Source: Planomicrobium soli
Lineage (GTDB): Bacteria; Bacillota; Bacilli; Bacillales_A; Planococcaceae
Length of the DNA stretch: 64,000 nt
Direction of reading: 5' to 3'
Assembly (NCBI RefSeq): GCF_003014655.1
Contig: NZ_PYAT01000008.1
Span: forward strand, 62,001 to 126,000
Under the pieces are notes generated by a model. That model saw only the letters and a program-made list of their open reading frames with translations, was not told the DNA's origin and did no database searches. Below, piece by piece: positions 30,061 through 38,715 of this stretch; position 1 is the stretch's first letter; every line of letters starts with the position of its first letter. The position numbers and the translations under genes are program-made.

Positions 30061-31839
30061 TGGCTGTTCAGTGAAATGATTGCGGATGGAAACCGCTAAA
30101 CTTACCGGCATGCCGGCTTCTTTCAGTTCATCTACAGAAGCTTCTTTTATTTTTTTCACGGAACCGAAATGCTTAAGCAATTGCTGTTTGCGCTTTGGCC
30201 CGACGCCTTCTAAATTATCCAGTGCCGAAGTGATGGCATTTTTCCCTCTTAACTGGCGGTGGAATGTAATAACAAATCGATGCACTTCGTCTTGAATGCG
30301 CTGCAGCAAATAAAACGCTTCGCTTGTCCGTTTGAGCGGCACCATTTCGATTGGTGAACCATACAGAAGCTGCGACGTTTGGTGTTTAGCATCTTTGGCA
30401 AGCCCTGCAATCGGAATCGAGAGCCCGAGCTCGTCCTCCAAAATTTCACGTGCCGACTCGATTTGTCCTTTTCCTCCGTCAATGATGATCAAATCGGGCA
30501 ATGGCAGATCATCTTTTAGCACGCGGGTATAGCGACGGCGTATTACTTCGCGCATTGCTGCATAGTCATCCGGCTTAGACGCATTGCGCGTTTTGTATTT
30601 GCGGTAATCTTTTTTCGACGGTTTGCCATCGATGAACGTAATCATCGCAGATACGGCATCAGCCCCTTGAATATGGGAGTTATCAAATGCTTCAATGCGC
30701 AGCGCCGTTTCGATGTTCAGCGCTTCGCCAAGTTCGACACATGCCCCGATAGTCTTTGTTTCTTGCCGCTCAAGCAATTGGAATTTTTCCTTGATGGCAA
30801 TTTCTGCGTTTTTCTTCGCCAATTCCACCAATTCTTTTTTCTTGCCCCGCTGCGGCACCAGTGTCCGGATTTCGAGCCACTCTTTGATCAATTCTGCATC
30901 TTCGCCTTCCGGCAACAAAATCTCGTTCGGCTTTACATGATGCGATTGCTCATAAAATTGGCCAAGAAAAGTCTGGAACTCCTCTTGCGGGTCCCGGTAC
31001 AGCGGAAATAAAGATACATCGCGTTCAATAAGTTTCCCTTGGCGCACGAAAAATACTTGGACACACATCCAGCCCTTATCGACAGCATAAGCGAAAACAT
31101 CCCGGTTCGTAAAATCATTCATCGCCATCTTCTGTTTTTCCATGACGGTTTCAATATGGGAGATTTGGTCACGGTATTCCTTGGCCCGTTCAAACTCCAG
31201 GTTTTCCGCAGCTTCCGACATTTTCTCCACCAATTGCTGCTTCACTTCCCGAAAGCCGCCATTTAAGAATTTGGTAATGCCTTCGATCATATTTTGATAG
31301 GTTTCCTGCTCGACCGGTTTAATGCAAGGCGCAAGACATTGCCCCATGTGATAATACAAGCACGCGCGATCCGGCATTGTATGGCATTTCCGGAGCGGAT
31401 AAAGCCGATCAAGCAGTTTTTTTGTCTCGCTTGCGGCATACGCGTTTGGATAAGGCCCGAAATACTTGCCTTTATCCTTTTTCACCTGGCGGGTTGTAAT
31501 CAGCTTTGGATGGCGCTCTCCCGTAATTTTCAAGTACGGATAGGTTTTCCCATCTTTCAGCATGATATTGTATTTTGGATCGTATTTTTTGATCAAATTC
31601 AATTCCAGAATAAGGGCTTCCTTATCCGAATTTGTCACAATATATTCGAAATCAACGATTTCATTAACAAGGCGCTGAGTTTTCGCATCATGGCTTCCGG
31701 TAAAATAAGAACGCACACGGTTTTTCAGAACCTTGGCTTTGCCGACGTAAATAATAGTATTTTGGCGGTCTTTCATTAAATAACATCCCGGCTGATCGGG
31801 AAGAACCGCCAATTTATGCTGCAGCAATTCACTTTTCAT
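30046..31839 (-). CDS. uvrC: UvrABC system protein C
   Basis: Makes the dual incisions in nucleotide excision repair. 597 residues: GIY-YIG nuclease ([18 protein letters not shown], about 18-35), cysteine cluster region C154-C172 ([21 protein letters not shown]), UVR domain near 205-235, RNase H-like second nuclease ([18 protein letters not shown] and LIIDGGKGQ), C-terminal HhH pair ([20 protein letters not shown]). No LexA-type SOS box is visible upstream. Separated from trxA by a terminator. Confidence 0.97.
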   Translation of the reverse strand: MKSELLQHKLAVLPDQPGCYLMKDRQNTIIYVGKAKVLKNRVRSYFTGSHDAKTQRLVNEIVDFEYIVTNSDKEALILELNLIKKYDPKYNIMLKDGKTYPYLKITGERHPKLITTRQVKKDKGKYFGPYPNAYAASETKKLLDRLYPLRKCHTMPDRACLYYHMGQCLAPCIKPVEQETYQNMIEGITKFLNGGFREVKQQLVEKMSEAAENLEFERAKEYRDQISHIETVMEKQKMAMNDFTNRDVFAYAVDKGWMCVQVFFVRQGKLIERDVSLFPLYRDPQEEFQTFLGQFYEQSHHVKPNEILLPEGEDAELIKEWLEIRTLVPQRGKKKELVELAKKNAEIAIKEKFQLLERQETKTIGACVELGEALNIETALRIEAFDNSHIQGADAVSAMITFIDGKPSKKDYRKYKTRNASKPDDYAAMREVIRRRYTRVLKDDLPLPDLIIIDGGKGQIESAREILEDELGLSIPIAGLAKDAKHQTSQLLYGSPIEMVPLKRTSEAFYLLQRIQDEVHRFVITFHRQLRGKNAITSALDNLEGVGPKRKQQLLKHFGSVKKIKEASVDELKEAGMPVSLAVSIRNHFTEQPLSTE

Positions 31840-31855
31840 CTTCTCTCACCCTATT

Positions 31856-31888
31856 AAAAAACCGGGCGCCATCTCTGGACCCGGTTTA
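31856..31888 (-). terminator. Intrinsic terminator after trxA
   Basis: AAACCGGG / CCCGGTTT stem with TTTTT on the minus strand just beyond the trxA stop. Confidence 0.9.
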
Positions 31889-31891
31889 GAA

Positions 31892-32206
31892 TTATGCGTG
31901 TTGGTTAACCAATTCAGCTAAAGCTTCTTTTGGTCTGAATCCTACAACTTTATCAACTGTTTCTCCGTCTTTCATCAATAAAAGTGTCGGGATTGACATG
32001 ATGCCGTAGTTTCCAGCTGTTTCTTGGTTTTCGTCGACGTCTACTTTGACGATTTTTACTTTGTCGCTCATTTCAGCATCCAATTCTTCAAGTACTGGAG
32101 CAATCATTTTACATGGTCCGCACCAAGTCGCCCAAAAATCGACTAATACTAAACCTTCTGCGATTTCTTGTGAAAAGTTCTGATCTGTGCCGTGTACAAT
32201 TGCCAT
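31892..32206 (-). CDS. trxA: Thioredoxin
   Basis: General protein-disulfide reductant. 104 residues with the active site [10 protein letters not shown] (C29, C32), the cis-proline loop [12 protein letters not shown] and the conserved buried Asp in LVDFW. AAGGAGGAA lies before the ATG. An extended -10 (TGCTATAAT) is about 45 bases upstream. Confidence 0.98.
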   Translation of the reverse strand: MAIVHGTDQNFSQEIAEGLVLVDFWATWCGPCKMIAPVLEELDAEMSDKVKIVKVDVDENQETAGNYGIMSIPTLLLMKDGETVDKVVGFRPKEALAELVNQHA

Positions 32207-32247
32207 TAATAATTCCTCCTTATTTTGTAAACCCTAACTATAAACCG

Positions 32248-32256
32248 ATTATAGCA
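32248..32256 (-). promoter_or_regulatory. Extended -10 element of trxA
   Basis: TGCTATAAT on the minus strand with only a poor -35 (TGGCTA at 17 bases). A GTGAA-TAT-TTCAC dyad immediately upstream could be a regulator site, unassigned. Confidence 0.5.
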
Positions 32257-32322
32257 TGTGAATATTTCACTAGCCATTTTTTTGCTTACTCTTATTCTAC
32301 CCGCATATTTCCATACTAAACG

Positions 32323-32355
32323 AAAAGCGGCCTTCCCTTAAGAAGGCCGCTTTCC
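32323..32355. repeat. Terminator-like hairpin, left copy flanking repeat cassette
   Basis: AAGCGGCCTTC / GAAGGCCGCTT hairpin. Closely similar in the same orientation to the hairpin at the end of etfA (32790-32822), though it follows no gene here. Together they bracket the GC-rich repeat cassette. Confidence 0.7.
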
Positions 32356-32397
32356 AGTCTGTTGAGAAATCCCACAACAGGTTAATTAATGAAGCTT

Positions 32398-32510
32398 CAG
32401 GCGGACGCGTTCCGCGGGCTCGCGCCGAGCCGCTTCGTCGCTTCGCGACTCCAGGGTCTCGACTGACTCGCTGTCCCGCTGGAGCCGCTGCCTTTCGCTC
32501 AGGTCCCTAG
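32398..32510 (-). repeat. Dispersed GC-rich intergenic repeat, family 1 (minus orientation)
   Basis: Read on the minus strand: GGCTCCAGCGGGACAGCGAG, GAGACCCTGGAGTCGCGAAG, CCCGCGGAACGCGTCCGCC, TGAAGC. Sequences of this kind recur in intergenic regions of Bacillales from memory. It is an inverted, diverged partner of the copy at 32600-32745. Contains the local dyads CGTCGCTTCGCGACT and GGCTCGCGCCGAGCC. Confidence 0.75.
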
Positions 32511-32599
32511 AGCAAGAATGCACCACCAGGCATCTTGCGCTTGCTTAGCTAAGTCATGGAACATGAATAGAAGACTTCTCCCCCATTTACGGAGGTTGC

Positions 32600-32745
32600 C
32601 CAACCGGGCCGGACACGAAGACTCCTGTGGGAGCAGTGACAGAGTGGAACGATGGAGCGACACGAGCTGAAGACCCTGGACTGAGCACCACGAAGGAAGC
32701 GGCTGAAGCCGGGCCCACGGAAAGATAAGTGGCCGGGCCGGTTGG
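32600..32745 (+). repeat. Dispersed GC-rich intergenic repeat, family 1 (plus orientation)
   Basis: GACTCCTGTGGGAGCAG, GAAGACCCTGGACTGAGC, GAAGCGGCTGAAGCCGGGCC, CACGGAAAG. Bounded by a 13-base inverted repeat CCAACCGGGCCGG / CCGGGCCGGTTGG with one mismatch, so the whole unit could fold as one long RNA hairpin or be a miniature mobile element. No open frame. Confidence 0.75.
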
Positions 32746-32789
32746 ATTTATGCATCCTCATTCCTTAAATACAGACTTTGACTACAGTC

Positions 32790-32822
32790 TGAAGTGGCCT
32801 TCCATTGAGAAGGTTGCTTTTC
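32790..32822 (-). terminator. Hairpin after etfA, right copy flanking repeat cassette
   Basis: CCTTC / GAAGG core with mismatched outer arms (AAGCAA...CCACTT) lying just beyond the etfA stop. It is weaker than its duplicate at 32323-32355; whether it still terminates is uncertain. Confidence 0.55.
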
Positions 32823-32825
32823 TTA

Positions 32826-33791
32826 TTACATTACTTTACGGAATTCTTCTGTGAGCATCGGAATGACTTCAAACAAGTCGCCGACAATGCCATAGTCTGC
32901 TACTTTAAAAATATTCGCTTCTGGATCTTTGTTGATGGCCACGATTACTTTTGAGTTGGACATGCCTGCTAAATGCTGGATTGCTCCAGAGATTCCAGCT
33001 GCAATGTACAAATCAGGTGTAACTACTTTGCCCGTCTGGCCGATTTGCAATGAATAGTCGACGTAATCTGCGTCACACGCCCCACGAGAAGCTCCTACCG
33101 CTCCGCCAAGAAGGTTCGCTAATTCTTGAAGCGGCCCAAAACCGTCTGCACTCTTGACTCCACGACCTCCAGCAACGATAACTTTCGCTTCTGAAAGATC
33201 GACGCCTTCCGCTGATTTGCGGACAACATTCTTAATAATCGTACGCAAATTAGTGATGTCAACAGACAGTGAACTTACTTCGCCAGAACGCTCTTCGCGT
33301 GCAAGCGGCGCAATATTGTTTGGTCGGACAGTCACAAATGTAAATCCTTCTTTGATTTTCTTTTTCTCGAATGCCTTGCCGGAATAAATCGGGCGGATGA
33401 AGACCGCATCGTCTCCTTCACCTTCGATTGACGTCACATCGGAAATTAAACCAGCCTGCAATTTAGATGCAATTTTAGGCGATAGATCTTTTCCGACCGC
33501 TGTATGGCCGAAAACAATGCCTTCTGGATTTTCCTGTTCAACAACAGCCATGAATGCCTGGCCGTATCCATCAGATGTATAGGACTTTAAATGCGGGTGT
33601 TCAACCGTTATGACACGGTCTGCTCCATAGTTGACAAGTTCTGCGCCAAATTCGCTGACAGCATCCCCAAGCAGCACCGCAACTACTTCTCCTCCGCCAG
33701 AAATTTGTTTCGCAGCAGCAATCGCTTCAAACGATACGTTGCGCAATGCCCCTTCGCGCGTTTCGCCCAATACTAATACTTTTTTCGACAT
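32826..33791 (-). CDS. etfA: Electron transfer flavoprotein subunit alpha
   Basis: With EtfB passes electrons from acyl-CoA dehydrogenases to the respiratory chain. The start [14 protein letters not shown] gives 321 residues; GGGGG is about 10 bases upstream. The C-terminal FAD domain has [48 protein letters not shown] and [21 protein letters not shown]. Unusually, 211 bases separate it from etfB. Confidence 0.96.
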   Translation of the reverse strand: MSKKVLVLGETREGALRNVSFEAIAAAKQISGGGEVVAVLLGDAVSEFGAELVNYGADRVITVEHPHLKSYTSDGYGQAFMAVVEQENPEGIVFGHTAVGKDLSPKIASKLQAGLISDVTSIEGEGDDAVFIRPIYSGKAFEKKKIKEGFTFVTVRPNNIAPLAREERSGEVSSLSVDITNLRTIIKNVVRKSAEGVDLSEAKVIVAGGRGVKSADGFGPLQELANLLGGAVGASRGACDADYVDYSLQIGQTGKVVTPDLYIAAGISGAIQHLAGMSNSKVIVAINKDPEANIFKVADYGIVGDLFEVIPMLTEEFRKVM

Positions 33792-34002
33792 AGTCCGTTT
33801 ACCCCCTAAGTTGATGTGAAAAAACAATGCTTGAATTAGTTGAACTGAAGAATAAGATTCTAATAAGCCACTTTGGCTGTTTTGAACACGGCTTTTATCA
33901 TGAGCCTGCGAAAACGTGGCTGTTTTAAGGAATATCCACAGTCCAACCCATTAAGTTCAATAGATATAGATGACTTCAGAACCGATTATTATCTGTTTAC
34001 TA

Positions 34003-34776
34003 TTAAATTACTTTCGCTTCGTTTCTTAATAAGCCGACCAGTTCGGTTACTTGCGTAGACAAGTCGCCTTCTAGTACACGGCCAGCCGCTTTTTTCGGCG
34101 GAAGGTAAATTTCAAGTGTTTCCGTTTTCGGTTCTACATCTTCTTCTTCGATATCAAGGTCGTCGATTTCCAATTCTTCGAGTGGTTTCTTCTTCGCTTT
34201 CATGATTCCTGGAAGTGATGGGTAACGCGGTTCGTTCAATCCTTGCTGGGCCGTGACCAATAACGGCAACGATGTTTCAAGTTCTTCTGCATCCCCTTCG
34301 ATATCGCGGACAATTGTCACATTAGTGCCATCGATTTGAAGACTTGTAATTGTCGTTACGTAATTGATGCCTAGCAGATCGGCAACGCGCGGTCCGACTT
34401 GGCCAGATCCTCCGTCAATCGCCACGTTTCCAGCTAAGATCAAATCCGCTTCTTTGTCTTTCAGGTATTCAGCCAATATGTATGCTGTTGTGTATTGATC
34501 CATTTCTTCAAGATCATCTTCTGTATTAATCAAGACTGCTTTGTCAGCACCCATTGCTAGCGCTGTACGCAGTTGCTTTTCTGCTTCTTCGCCACCGATT
34601 GTGATTACGGTAACTTCGCCGCCATGGGCGTCACGGACGGTAATCGCTTCTTCAATCGCGTATTCATCGTATGGGTTGATGATAAATTCCGCTCCGTCAT
34701 TCTGTATTTTACCGTTAGCGATAACCAGTTTTTCTTCTGTGTCAAACGTGCGTTTCAATAATACGTAAATATTCAT
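34003..34776 (-). CDS. etfB: Electron transfer flavoprotein subunit beta
   Basis: AMP-binding partner of EtfA. 257 residues from MNIYVLLKRTFDTEE, 9 bases after GGGAGG; another ATG two codons earlier is only 3 bases from it. The family signature region is LPLLVTAQQGLNEPRYPSLPGIMKAKKK split around residues 180-207, the recognition loop for dehydrogenases. Follows fadB by 20 bases. Confidence 0.95.
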   Translation of the reverse strand: MNIYVLLKRTFDTEEKLVIANGKIQNDGAEFIINPYDEYAIEEAITVRDAHGGEVTVITIGGEEAEKQLRTALAMGADKAVLINTEDDLEEMDQYTTAYILAEYLKDKEADLILAGNVAIDGGSGQVGPRVADLLGINYVTTITSLQIDGTNVTIVRDIEGDAEELETSLPLLVTAQQGLNEPRYPSLPGIMKAKKKPLEELEIDDLDIEEEDVEPKTETLEIYLPPKKAAGRVLEGDLSTQVTELVGLLRNEAKVI

Positions 34777-34796
34777 GAACATAAACCTCCCGAGTA

Positions 34797-35570
34797 TTAT
34801 TTCCCTTTGAATTGTGCTTCACGTTTCTCCAAGAAAGCCTGAATGCCTTCTTTTGCATCTTCTGATACAAAGACTGTGCCAAACGATTGCGCTTCCGCTT
34901 CTACCCCTTCAAAATAGGAAGCGTGTTTCGCGTATTGCAGCATGTCGATCGCCGCTTTTACAGATACCGGGCTTTTCTTCGCAATTTTTTTTGCAATTGT
35001 AAGCGTTTGCGAAAGTAGTTCCTCTTCGGCGTATGCGCGGTTAGCCAGCCCGTACTGTGCAGCTTCGGTTCCCGAAATCGGATCGCTCGTCAACAGCATT
35101 TCCGCCGCCTTTGCAACACCGACGAATCTTGGCAGTCGTTGTGTACCTGCAAAACCAGGAATTAGGCCCAATTGAAGTTCCGGCAATCCCAGTTTAGCAT
35201 TTTCAGAGACAAAACGCATATGGCAACTCATCGCCAATTCCAATCCGCCGCCAAGAGCCGCTCCATGTATGGCAGCAATCACCGGCTTATGGAATGTTTC
35301 AACCCGTTCAAAAACTTTTTGGCCACTAGCAGATAACTGTGAAAATTCCTCGCCAGAACCAACTTGAGTAAATTCTTTTATATCTGCTCCAGCCGAGAAA
35401 AATCTTCCTTCTCCGTGCAAAACTATCGCACGAACTTCATCATCTTTTTCTACTTGATTGAGCAGTTCGTCTACTTCCAGTATCAGCGCCCGTGATAAAG
35501 CGTTTGCCGGCGGACGGTTGATTGTTGCGACTGCGACGCCTTCTTCCTTTTTCCAGCTAATGAATTCCAT
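34797..35570 (-). CDS. fadB: Enoyl-CoA hydratase/isomerase family protein
   Basis: Crotonase-fold enzyme, probably hydrating 2-enoyl-CoA in beta-oxidation. 257 residues. Oxyanion-hole segments [11 protein letters not shown] (about 58-68) and [19 protein letters not shown] (about 103-121), catalytic Glu region [21 protein letters not shown]. In B. subtilis the equivalent gene sits between fadR and etfB in the FadR-controlled operon, as here. Substrate chain length cannot be read from the sequence. Confidence 0.92.
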   Translation of the reverse strand: MEFISWKKEEGVAVATINRPPANALSRALILEVDELLNQVEKDDEVRAIVLHGEGRFFSAGADIKEFTQVGSGEEFSQLSASGQKVFERVETFHKPVIAAIHGAALGGGLELAMSCHMRFVSENAKLGLPELQLGLIPGFAGTQRLPRFVGVAKAAEMLLTSDPISGTEAAQYGLANRAYAEEELLSQTLTIAKKIAKKSPVSVKAAIDMLQYAKHASYFEGVEAEAQSFGTVFVSEDAKEGIQAFLEKREAQFKGK

Positions 35571-35586
35571 TCGATGGGCCCCTTTC

Positions 35587-36171
35587 TTATGTGCGCATTC
35601 CCTTCATCAACATTCGATGAACTTTAGGCGCCAATTCGACTAAATCATACTTTTGGTCATTCATGACCCAAGTAGTAATCGTCTCATCCATTGTACCGAA
35701 AACCATTTGCCTTGCTAAACGAATGTCCATTGTTTTATCGAATTCCCCGTTTTCCATTCCCAAAATCAAAATTTTATCCATCAACTTCAAATATTCTCTT
35801 AACACGCCATTTATTCTCATACGTATTTCGGCATTAGATTGCCGAAGCTCGAGTTGAGTGACAATTGCGAGATGGATGTCACTTGCAAGCAAACTAAAGT
35901 GGCTTTCGATCATTGAACCGAGCTTTTCAGACGCGGTACTTTCTTTTGAAAGGATTTCTTCCAGTTTGCTGACGAACATTCCCATTTTTTCTTGAAAGAC
36001 CGATATAAGAATGTCTTCTTTGTTTTTAAAATACAGGTAAATTGTTCCGTCTGCCACACCCGCTTGTCTGGCAATTTTGGACACCTGCGCTTGATGGTAG
36101 CCATTTTCAGCTATAACTATCACTGCAGCATCGACAATCTGCCTGTATTTCGGCTTGTCTTTTTTAACCAA
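35587..36171 (-). CDS. fadR: TetR-family fatty-acid degradation regulator FadR
   Basis: Acyl-CoA-responsive repressor of beta-oxidation genes. TTG start ([16 protein letters not shown]) after GGTGGTGAT gives 194 residues, the B. subtilis FadR length; the longer ATG frame would begin inside the operator. N-terminal [30 protein letters not shown] within residues 20-46, then the all-helical ligand domain. A perfect 17-bp dyad fitting the FadR operator lies directly upstream, so autorepression is likely. Confidence 0.95.
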   Translation of the reverse strand: MVKKDKPKYRQIVDAAVIVIAENGYHQAQVSKIARQAGVADGTIYLYFKNKEDILISVFQEKMGMFVSKLEEILSKESTASEKLGSMIESHFSLLASDIHLAIVTQLELRQSNAEIRMRINGVLREYLKLMDKILILGMENGEFDKTMDIRLARQMVFGTMDETITTWVMNDQKYDLVELAPKVHRMLMKGMRT

Positions 36172-36190
36172 CTCATCACCACCCAAAAAA

Positions 36191-36230
36191 ATATGAAAAT
36201 ATGAATGGCGGTTCATTCATATTTTCATAT
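36191..36230. promoter_or_regulatory. FadR operator, 40-bp perfect dyad
   Basis: Two 17-base arms, ATATGAAAATATGAATG and its exact complement, around GCGGTT. The centre TGAATGGCGGTTCATTCA (36202-36219) fits the B. subtilis FadR consensus TGAATGANTANTCATTCA in both outer arms. It overlaps the downstream edge of the fadR promoter, so bound repressor would block it. Confidence 0.88.
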
Positions 36231-36255
36231 TATAATTTATGCCTTGCGGTGTCAA
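36227..36255 (-). promoter_or_regulatory. Promoter of fadR-fadB-etfBA
   Basis: TTGACA at 36250-36255 and TAATAT 17 bases on (36227-36232); a better TATAAT at 36229-36234 would have a 15-base spacer. Lies between lcfA and fadR, so the downstream genes need not depend on lcfA transcription. Confidence 0.7.
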
Positions 36256-36302
36256 GTTATATCCCGCTCCTGCTGCAGTAGGCATATTAATTATTCCTTC
36301 TT

Positions 36303-37994
36303 TTATGAAGGTATGGCTTCGCTTTGCTTCGCAATCTCTTCATCTACTAGTTTACGGCGCAATATTTTACCGACGGCTGTCTTTGGCAGTTCAGTACGGA
36401 ATTCGTAGATACGTGGAACCTTGAATGCCGCTAAATGTTCCCGGCAATAGCTGTCGAGCTCTTTCTCTGTTAAATTATACCCTTCTTTTTGGACAATGAA
36501 CGCTTTGACCGTTTCACCGCGGTAAGGATCCGGTATGCCAGCCACAACACATTCTTGGATCGCTTCATGTTCATATAGCACTTCCTCAATTTCACGAGGA
36601 TAAATATTGAAGCCGCCAGCAATGATCATATCTTTTTTGCGGTCAACGATGTAAAAATGGCCGTCATCTTCCATGTATCCAAGATCGCCTGTCAATAACC
36701 AGCCGTTTACGATAGTTGCAGCCGTTTCTTCCGGCCGGTTCCAATAGCCTTTCATCACTTGCGGCCCTTGGATGGCAATTTCACCTATTTCACCGTTCCG
36801 TACAGAATCTGTCGTTCCCGGACGAAGAATTCGGCAGTCTGTGTCTGGATAAGGGAAACCGATCGACCCTTTTGCGCGTTCTCCCCATAGAAGATTTGAA
36901 TGGGTGACTGGCGAAGTTTCGGTCAAACCGTATCCTTCTACTAATTTCCCTCCGGTAATTGCTTCAAACTTTTCTTGTACTTCTGCTGGCAGCGGCGCAG
37001 AACCGCTCAAGCAAGCTTCTATCGAAGATAAATCATACTTTGAAATATCCGGGTGGTTCATCAATCCGATGTAGAGAGTCGGTGCTCCCGGGAATAATGT
37101 AGGCTTTTGCTTGCTGATTGTTTTCAGCGCCGTTTCAGGATCGAATTTCGGCAGCAAAACCATCCGGTTGCCTTGCATAACCGAAAGGATAAGCACAGTA
37201 GTCAATCCATAAACATGAAACAGTGGAATAATGCCCATGATTGTTTCTTCGCCTCTTTTGCATTTGTAAAGCCATGTATCGCACATCGTAGCATTAGAGA
37301 TAAGATTTTTATGGGTCAGCATAACCCCTTTTGGCAATCCGGTTGTTCCTCCCGTATATTGAAGGAGCGCCAAGTCTTCTTCAAAATCGAAAGCTGTTTT
37401 TTTCACTTCAGAAGAAGCGCCCTTCATGATTTCCGTAAACAGGTGGTTGATGCCCCGGTGTTCCACTTTGACCGTTACACCATGCTGCCGCTTCTGGATA
37501 AAGGGATAGATGATATTTTTCGGGAATGGAAGATAATCTTTTATGCCTGTAATGATGAGGTTCTCTAAACTTGTATCATGAACTACTGAAGAAACACGTG
37601 GGAATAATAGATCGAGGGCTATGATCGCCCGTGCGCCACTGTCTTTCATCTGATAGGCAATTTCCCTTTCGGTATAGAGCGGATTCGTCATGACAACTAC
37701 GCCGCCGGCATACAGAATGCCGTAAAAACTGATGACTGCCTGTGGACAGTTTGGCAGCATAATAGCTACTCTGTCCCCTTTTTCGATGCCTAGATTTTGT
37801 AAGTAATTCGCAAATTTCAAAGAGGATTCGTGCAATTCCTTATAAGAAATATCTTTTCCCATAAAATGAATAGCTATTTTCTCGGGGAATTGTTCATATG
37901 CTTGTGTAAGATATTCCTGAACCGGAATTTTTGGATAAGAAAGCGTATGCGGCACTTCTGGCGGATAATGAGCGAGCCAAGGCTTTTGTATCAT
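36303..37994 (-). CDS. lcfA: Long-chain fatty-acid-CoA ligase
   Basis: Activates fatty acids to acyl-CoA with ATP. 563 residues. Adenylate-forming motifs: YTGGTTGLPKGVMLTHKN (about 222-239), GYGLTETSPVTH, WLLTGDLGYMEDDGHFYIVDRKKDMI with GGFNIYP, and the catalytic lysine region PKTAVGKILRRKL at the C-terminus. GGAGGT lies 7 bases from the ATG. First gene of the fad cluster with a CcpA-type site on its promoter. Confidence 0.95.
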   Translation of the reverse strand: MIQKPWLAHYPPEVPHTLSYPKIPVQEYLTQAYEQFPEKIAIHFMGKDISYKELHESSLKFANYLQNLGIEKGDRVAIMLPNCPQAVISFYGILYAGGVVVMTNPLYTEREIAYQMKDSGARAIIALDLLFPRVSSVVHDTSLENLIITGIKDYLPFPKNIIYPFIQKRQHGVTVKVEHRGINHLFTEIMKGASSEVKKTAFDFEEDLALLQYTGGTTGLPKGVMLTHKNLISNATMCDTWLYKCKRGEETIMGIIPLFHVYGLTTVLILSVMQGNRMVLLPKFDPETALKTISKQKPTLFPGAPTLYIGLMNHPDISKYDLSSIEACLSGSAPLPAEVQEKFEAITGGKLVEGYGLTETSPVTHSNLLWGERAKGSIGFPYPDTDCRILRPGTTDSVRNGEIGEIAIQGPQVMKGYWNRPEETAATIVNGWLLTGDLGYMEDDGHFYIVDRKKDMIIAGGFNIYPREIEEVLYEHEAIQECVVAGIPDPYRGETVKAFIVQKEGYNLTEKELDSYCREHLAAFKVPRIYEFRTELPKTAVGKILRRKLVDEEIAKQSEAIPS

Positions 37995-38042
37995 TCGTCA
38001 TACCTCCTATTTGATTAAATTCGTGCGAATATTCCTATTTTT

Positions 38043-38071
38043 ATTATAAGTAATAATGATACCGCTTACAA
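38043..38071 (-). promoter_or_regulatory. Promoter of lcfA
   Basis: TTGTAA, 17-base spacer, TATAAT on the minus strand, about 50 bases upstream of the lcfA ATG. Confidence 0.75.
38057..38071 (-). promoter_or_regulatory. CcpA cre site over the lcfA -35 box
   Basis: TTGTAAGCGGTATCA matches the cre consensus WTGNAANCGNWNNCW at every fixed position. It covers the -35 hexamer, placing lcfA under probable carbon catabolite repression, in line with CcpA control of this operon reported for B. subtilis. Confidence 0.7.
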
Positions 38072-38152
38072 TCGATTTCTAAAATTAGTAGATTTATTTT
38101 TTCTTTCAAGCTCAAGCCAACCAAATAGTGCCTTATCCTTTTATATAAATGA

Positions 38153-38188
38153 AAGCAGGCAGCCAGAAAGTTTCTGGCTGCCTGCTTC
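38153..38188. terminator. Strong hairpin terminator downstream of yshE and micro-ORF
   Basis: AAGCAGGCAGCCAGAAA / TTTCTGGCTGCCTGCTT perfect 17-bp stem with a one-base nominal loop; T-rich on the minus strand (TTTCATTTATA). The micro-ORF stop codon touches its base. Confidence 0.82.
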
Positions 38189-38266
38189 TTATAGAAATAA
38201 AAATACTAAACCGATAATAATGAAAACTGCACAGCAAACAAATAAAATTTTAATCAAGTTTTCCAT
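38189..38266 (-). CDS. Putative 25-residue single-pass membrane micropeptide
   Basis: ATG-initiated frame encoding MENLIKILFVCCAVFIIIGL then VFLFL: a charged start and one continuous hydrophobic helix with adjacent cysteines C11 and C12. The yshE stop codon forms part of the ribosome site (TAGGAG, 9 bases before the ATG), so it appears translationally linked to yshE, and a strong terminator follows at once. Too short for homology reasoning; no family recognised. Resembles short bacterial membrane regulators only in general form. Confidence 0.5.
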   Translation of the reverse strand: MENLIKILFVCCAVFIIIGLVFLFL

Positions 38267-38278
38267 TTGGTCCAACTC

Positions 38279-38692
38279 CTAAGAAATACTGGCACCGACG
38301 ACATATGACAATCCGACGGAAATCGTCAACGAAATAAATCCGACAGAACGGTTGTCCTTTTCGATTTCATCGTCTACATTGAATTTTGGGGTCAGAAATT
38401 CAAACAAGACGTATGCGAAAATGAGCAGCGTGAAACCATAGAGGCCCCACCCAATCATTTGCAGCAACGTATTATGCTGTTCAATGGAAAAGCGAAAAAT
38501 ATTCGTTACACCGAAAATTTTTCCGCCGGTCGCCATGGCGACCGCTACATTTCCCTTTTTGATTTCTTCCCAATTTTTATACTTTGTTATTACTTCGAAA
38601 ATTGCCATTGAGACGATCAAACATAAAACAACTACACTGAAATATCCAGCTGTTTCAACAAGCGGATGGGTCCAAAATCCGGTTTCCGACAT
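38279..38692 (-). CDS. yshE: DUF350-family membrane protein, YshE-like
   Basis: 137 residues with four hydrophobic helices (about 14-33, 53-65, 74-100, 118-136). The pattern of a Gly/Ala-rich first helix pair (VAVAMATGGKIFGVTNIF) is typical of DUF350 proteins, which occur as one or two such units. B. subtilis yshE lies at the same place between mutS2 and lcfA. The function is unknown. AAGGGAG precedes the ATG. Confidence 0.85.
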   Translation of the reverse strand: MSETGFWTHPLVETAGYFSVVVLCLIVSMAIFEVITKYKNWEEIKKGNVAVAMATGGKIFGVTNIFRFSIEQHNTLLQMIGWGLYGFTLLIFAYVLFEFLTPKFNVDDEIEKDNRSVGFISLTISVGLSYVVGASIS

Positions 38693-38715
38693 GGTCTATT
38701 CTCCCTTTTCATAAA

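Noticed and set aside
32549..32761. Minus-strand open frame of 70 codons in the repeat cassette upstream of trxA
   Set aside because: Composed of repeat sequence with palindromes, Arg/Ser-rich nonsense peptide, no ribosome site.
33154..33387. Antisense plus-strand frames within etfA and other minus-strand genes
   Set aside because: They shadow strongly conserved genes in other frames and lack ribosome sites.
34997..35011. cre-like TTGTAAGCGTTTGCG within fadB
   Set aside because: Last position breaks the consensus and it lies inside coding sequence on the plus strand, far from any promoter.
36285..36310. CCTTC-ATAAAA-GAAGG hairpin at the lcfA stop as a terminator
   Set aside because: Stem of five pairs and no T run; too weak to count, so read-through from lcfA into fadR remains possible.
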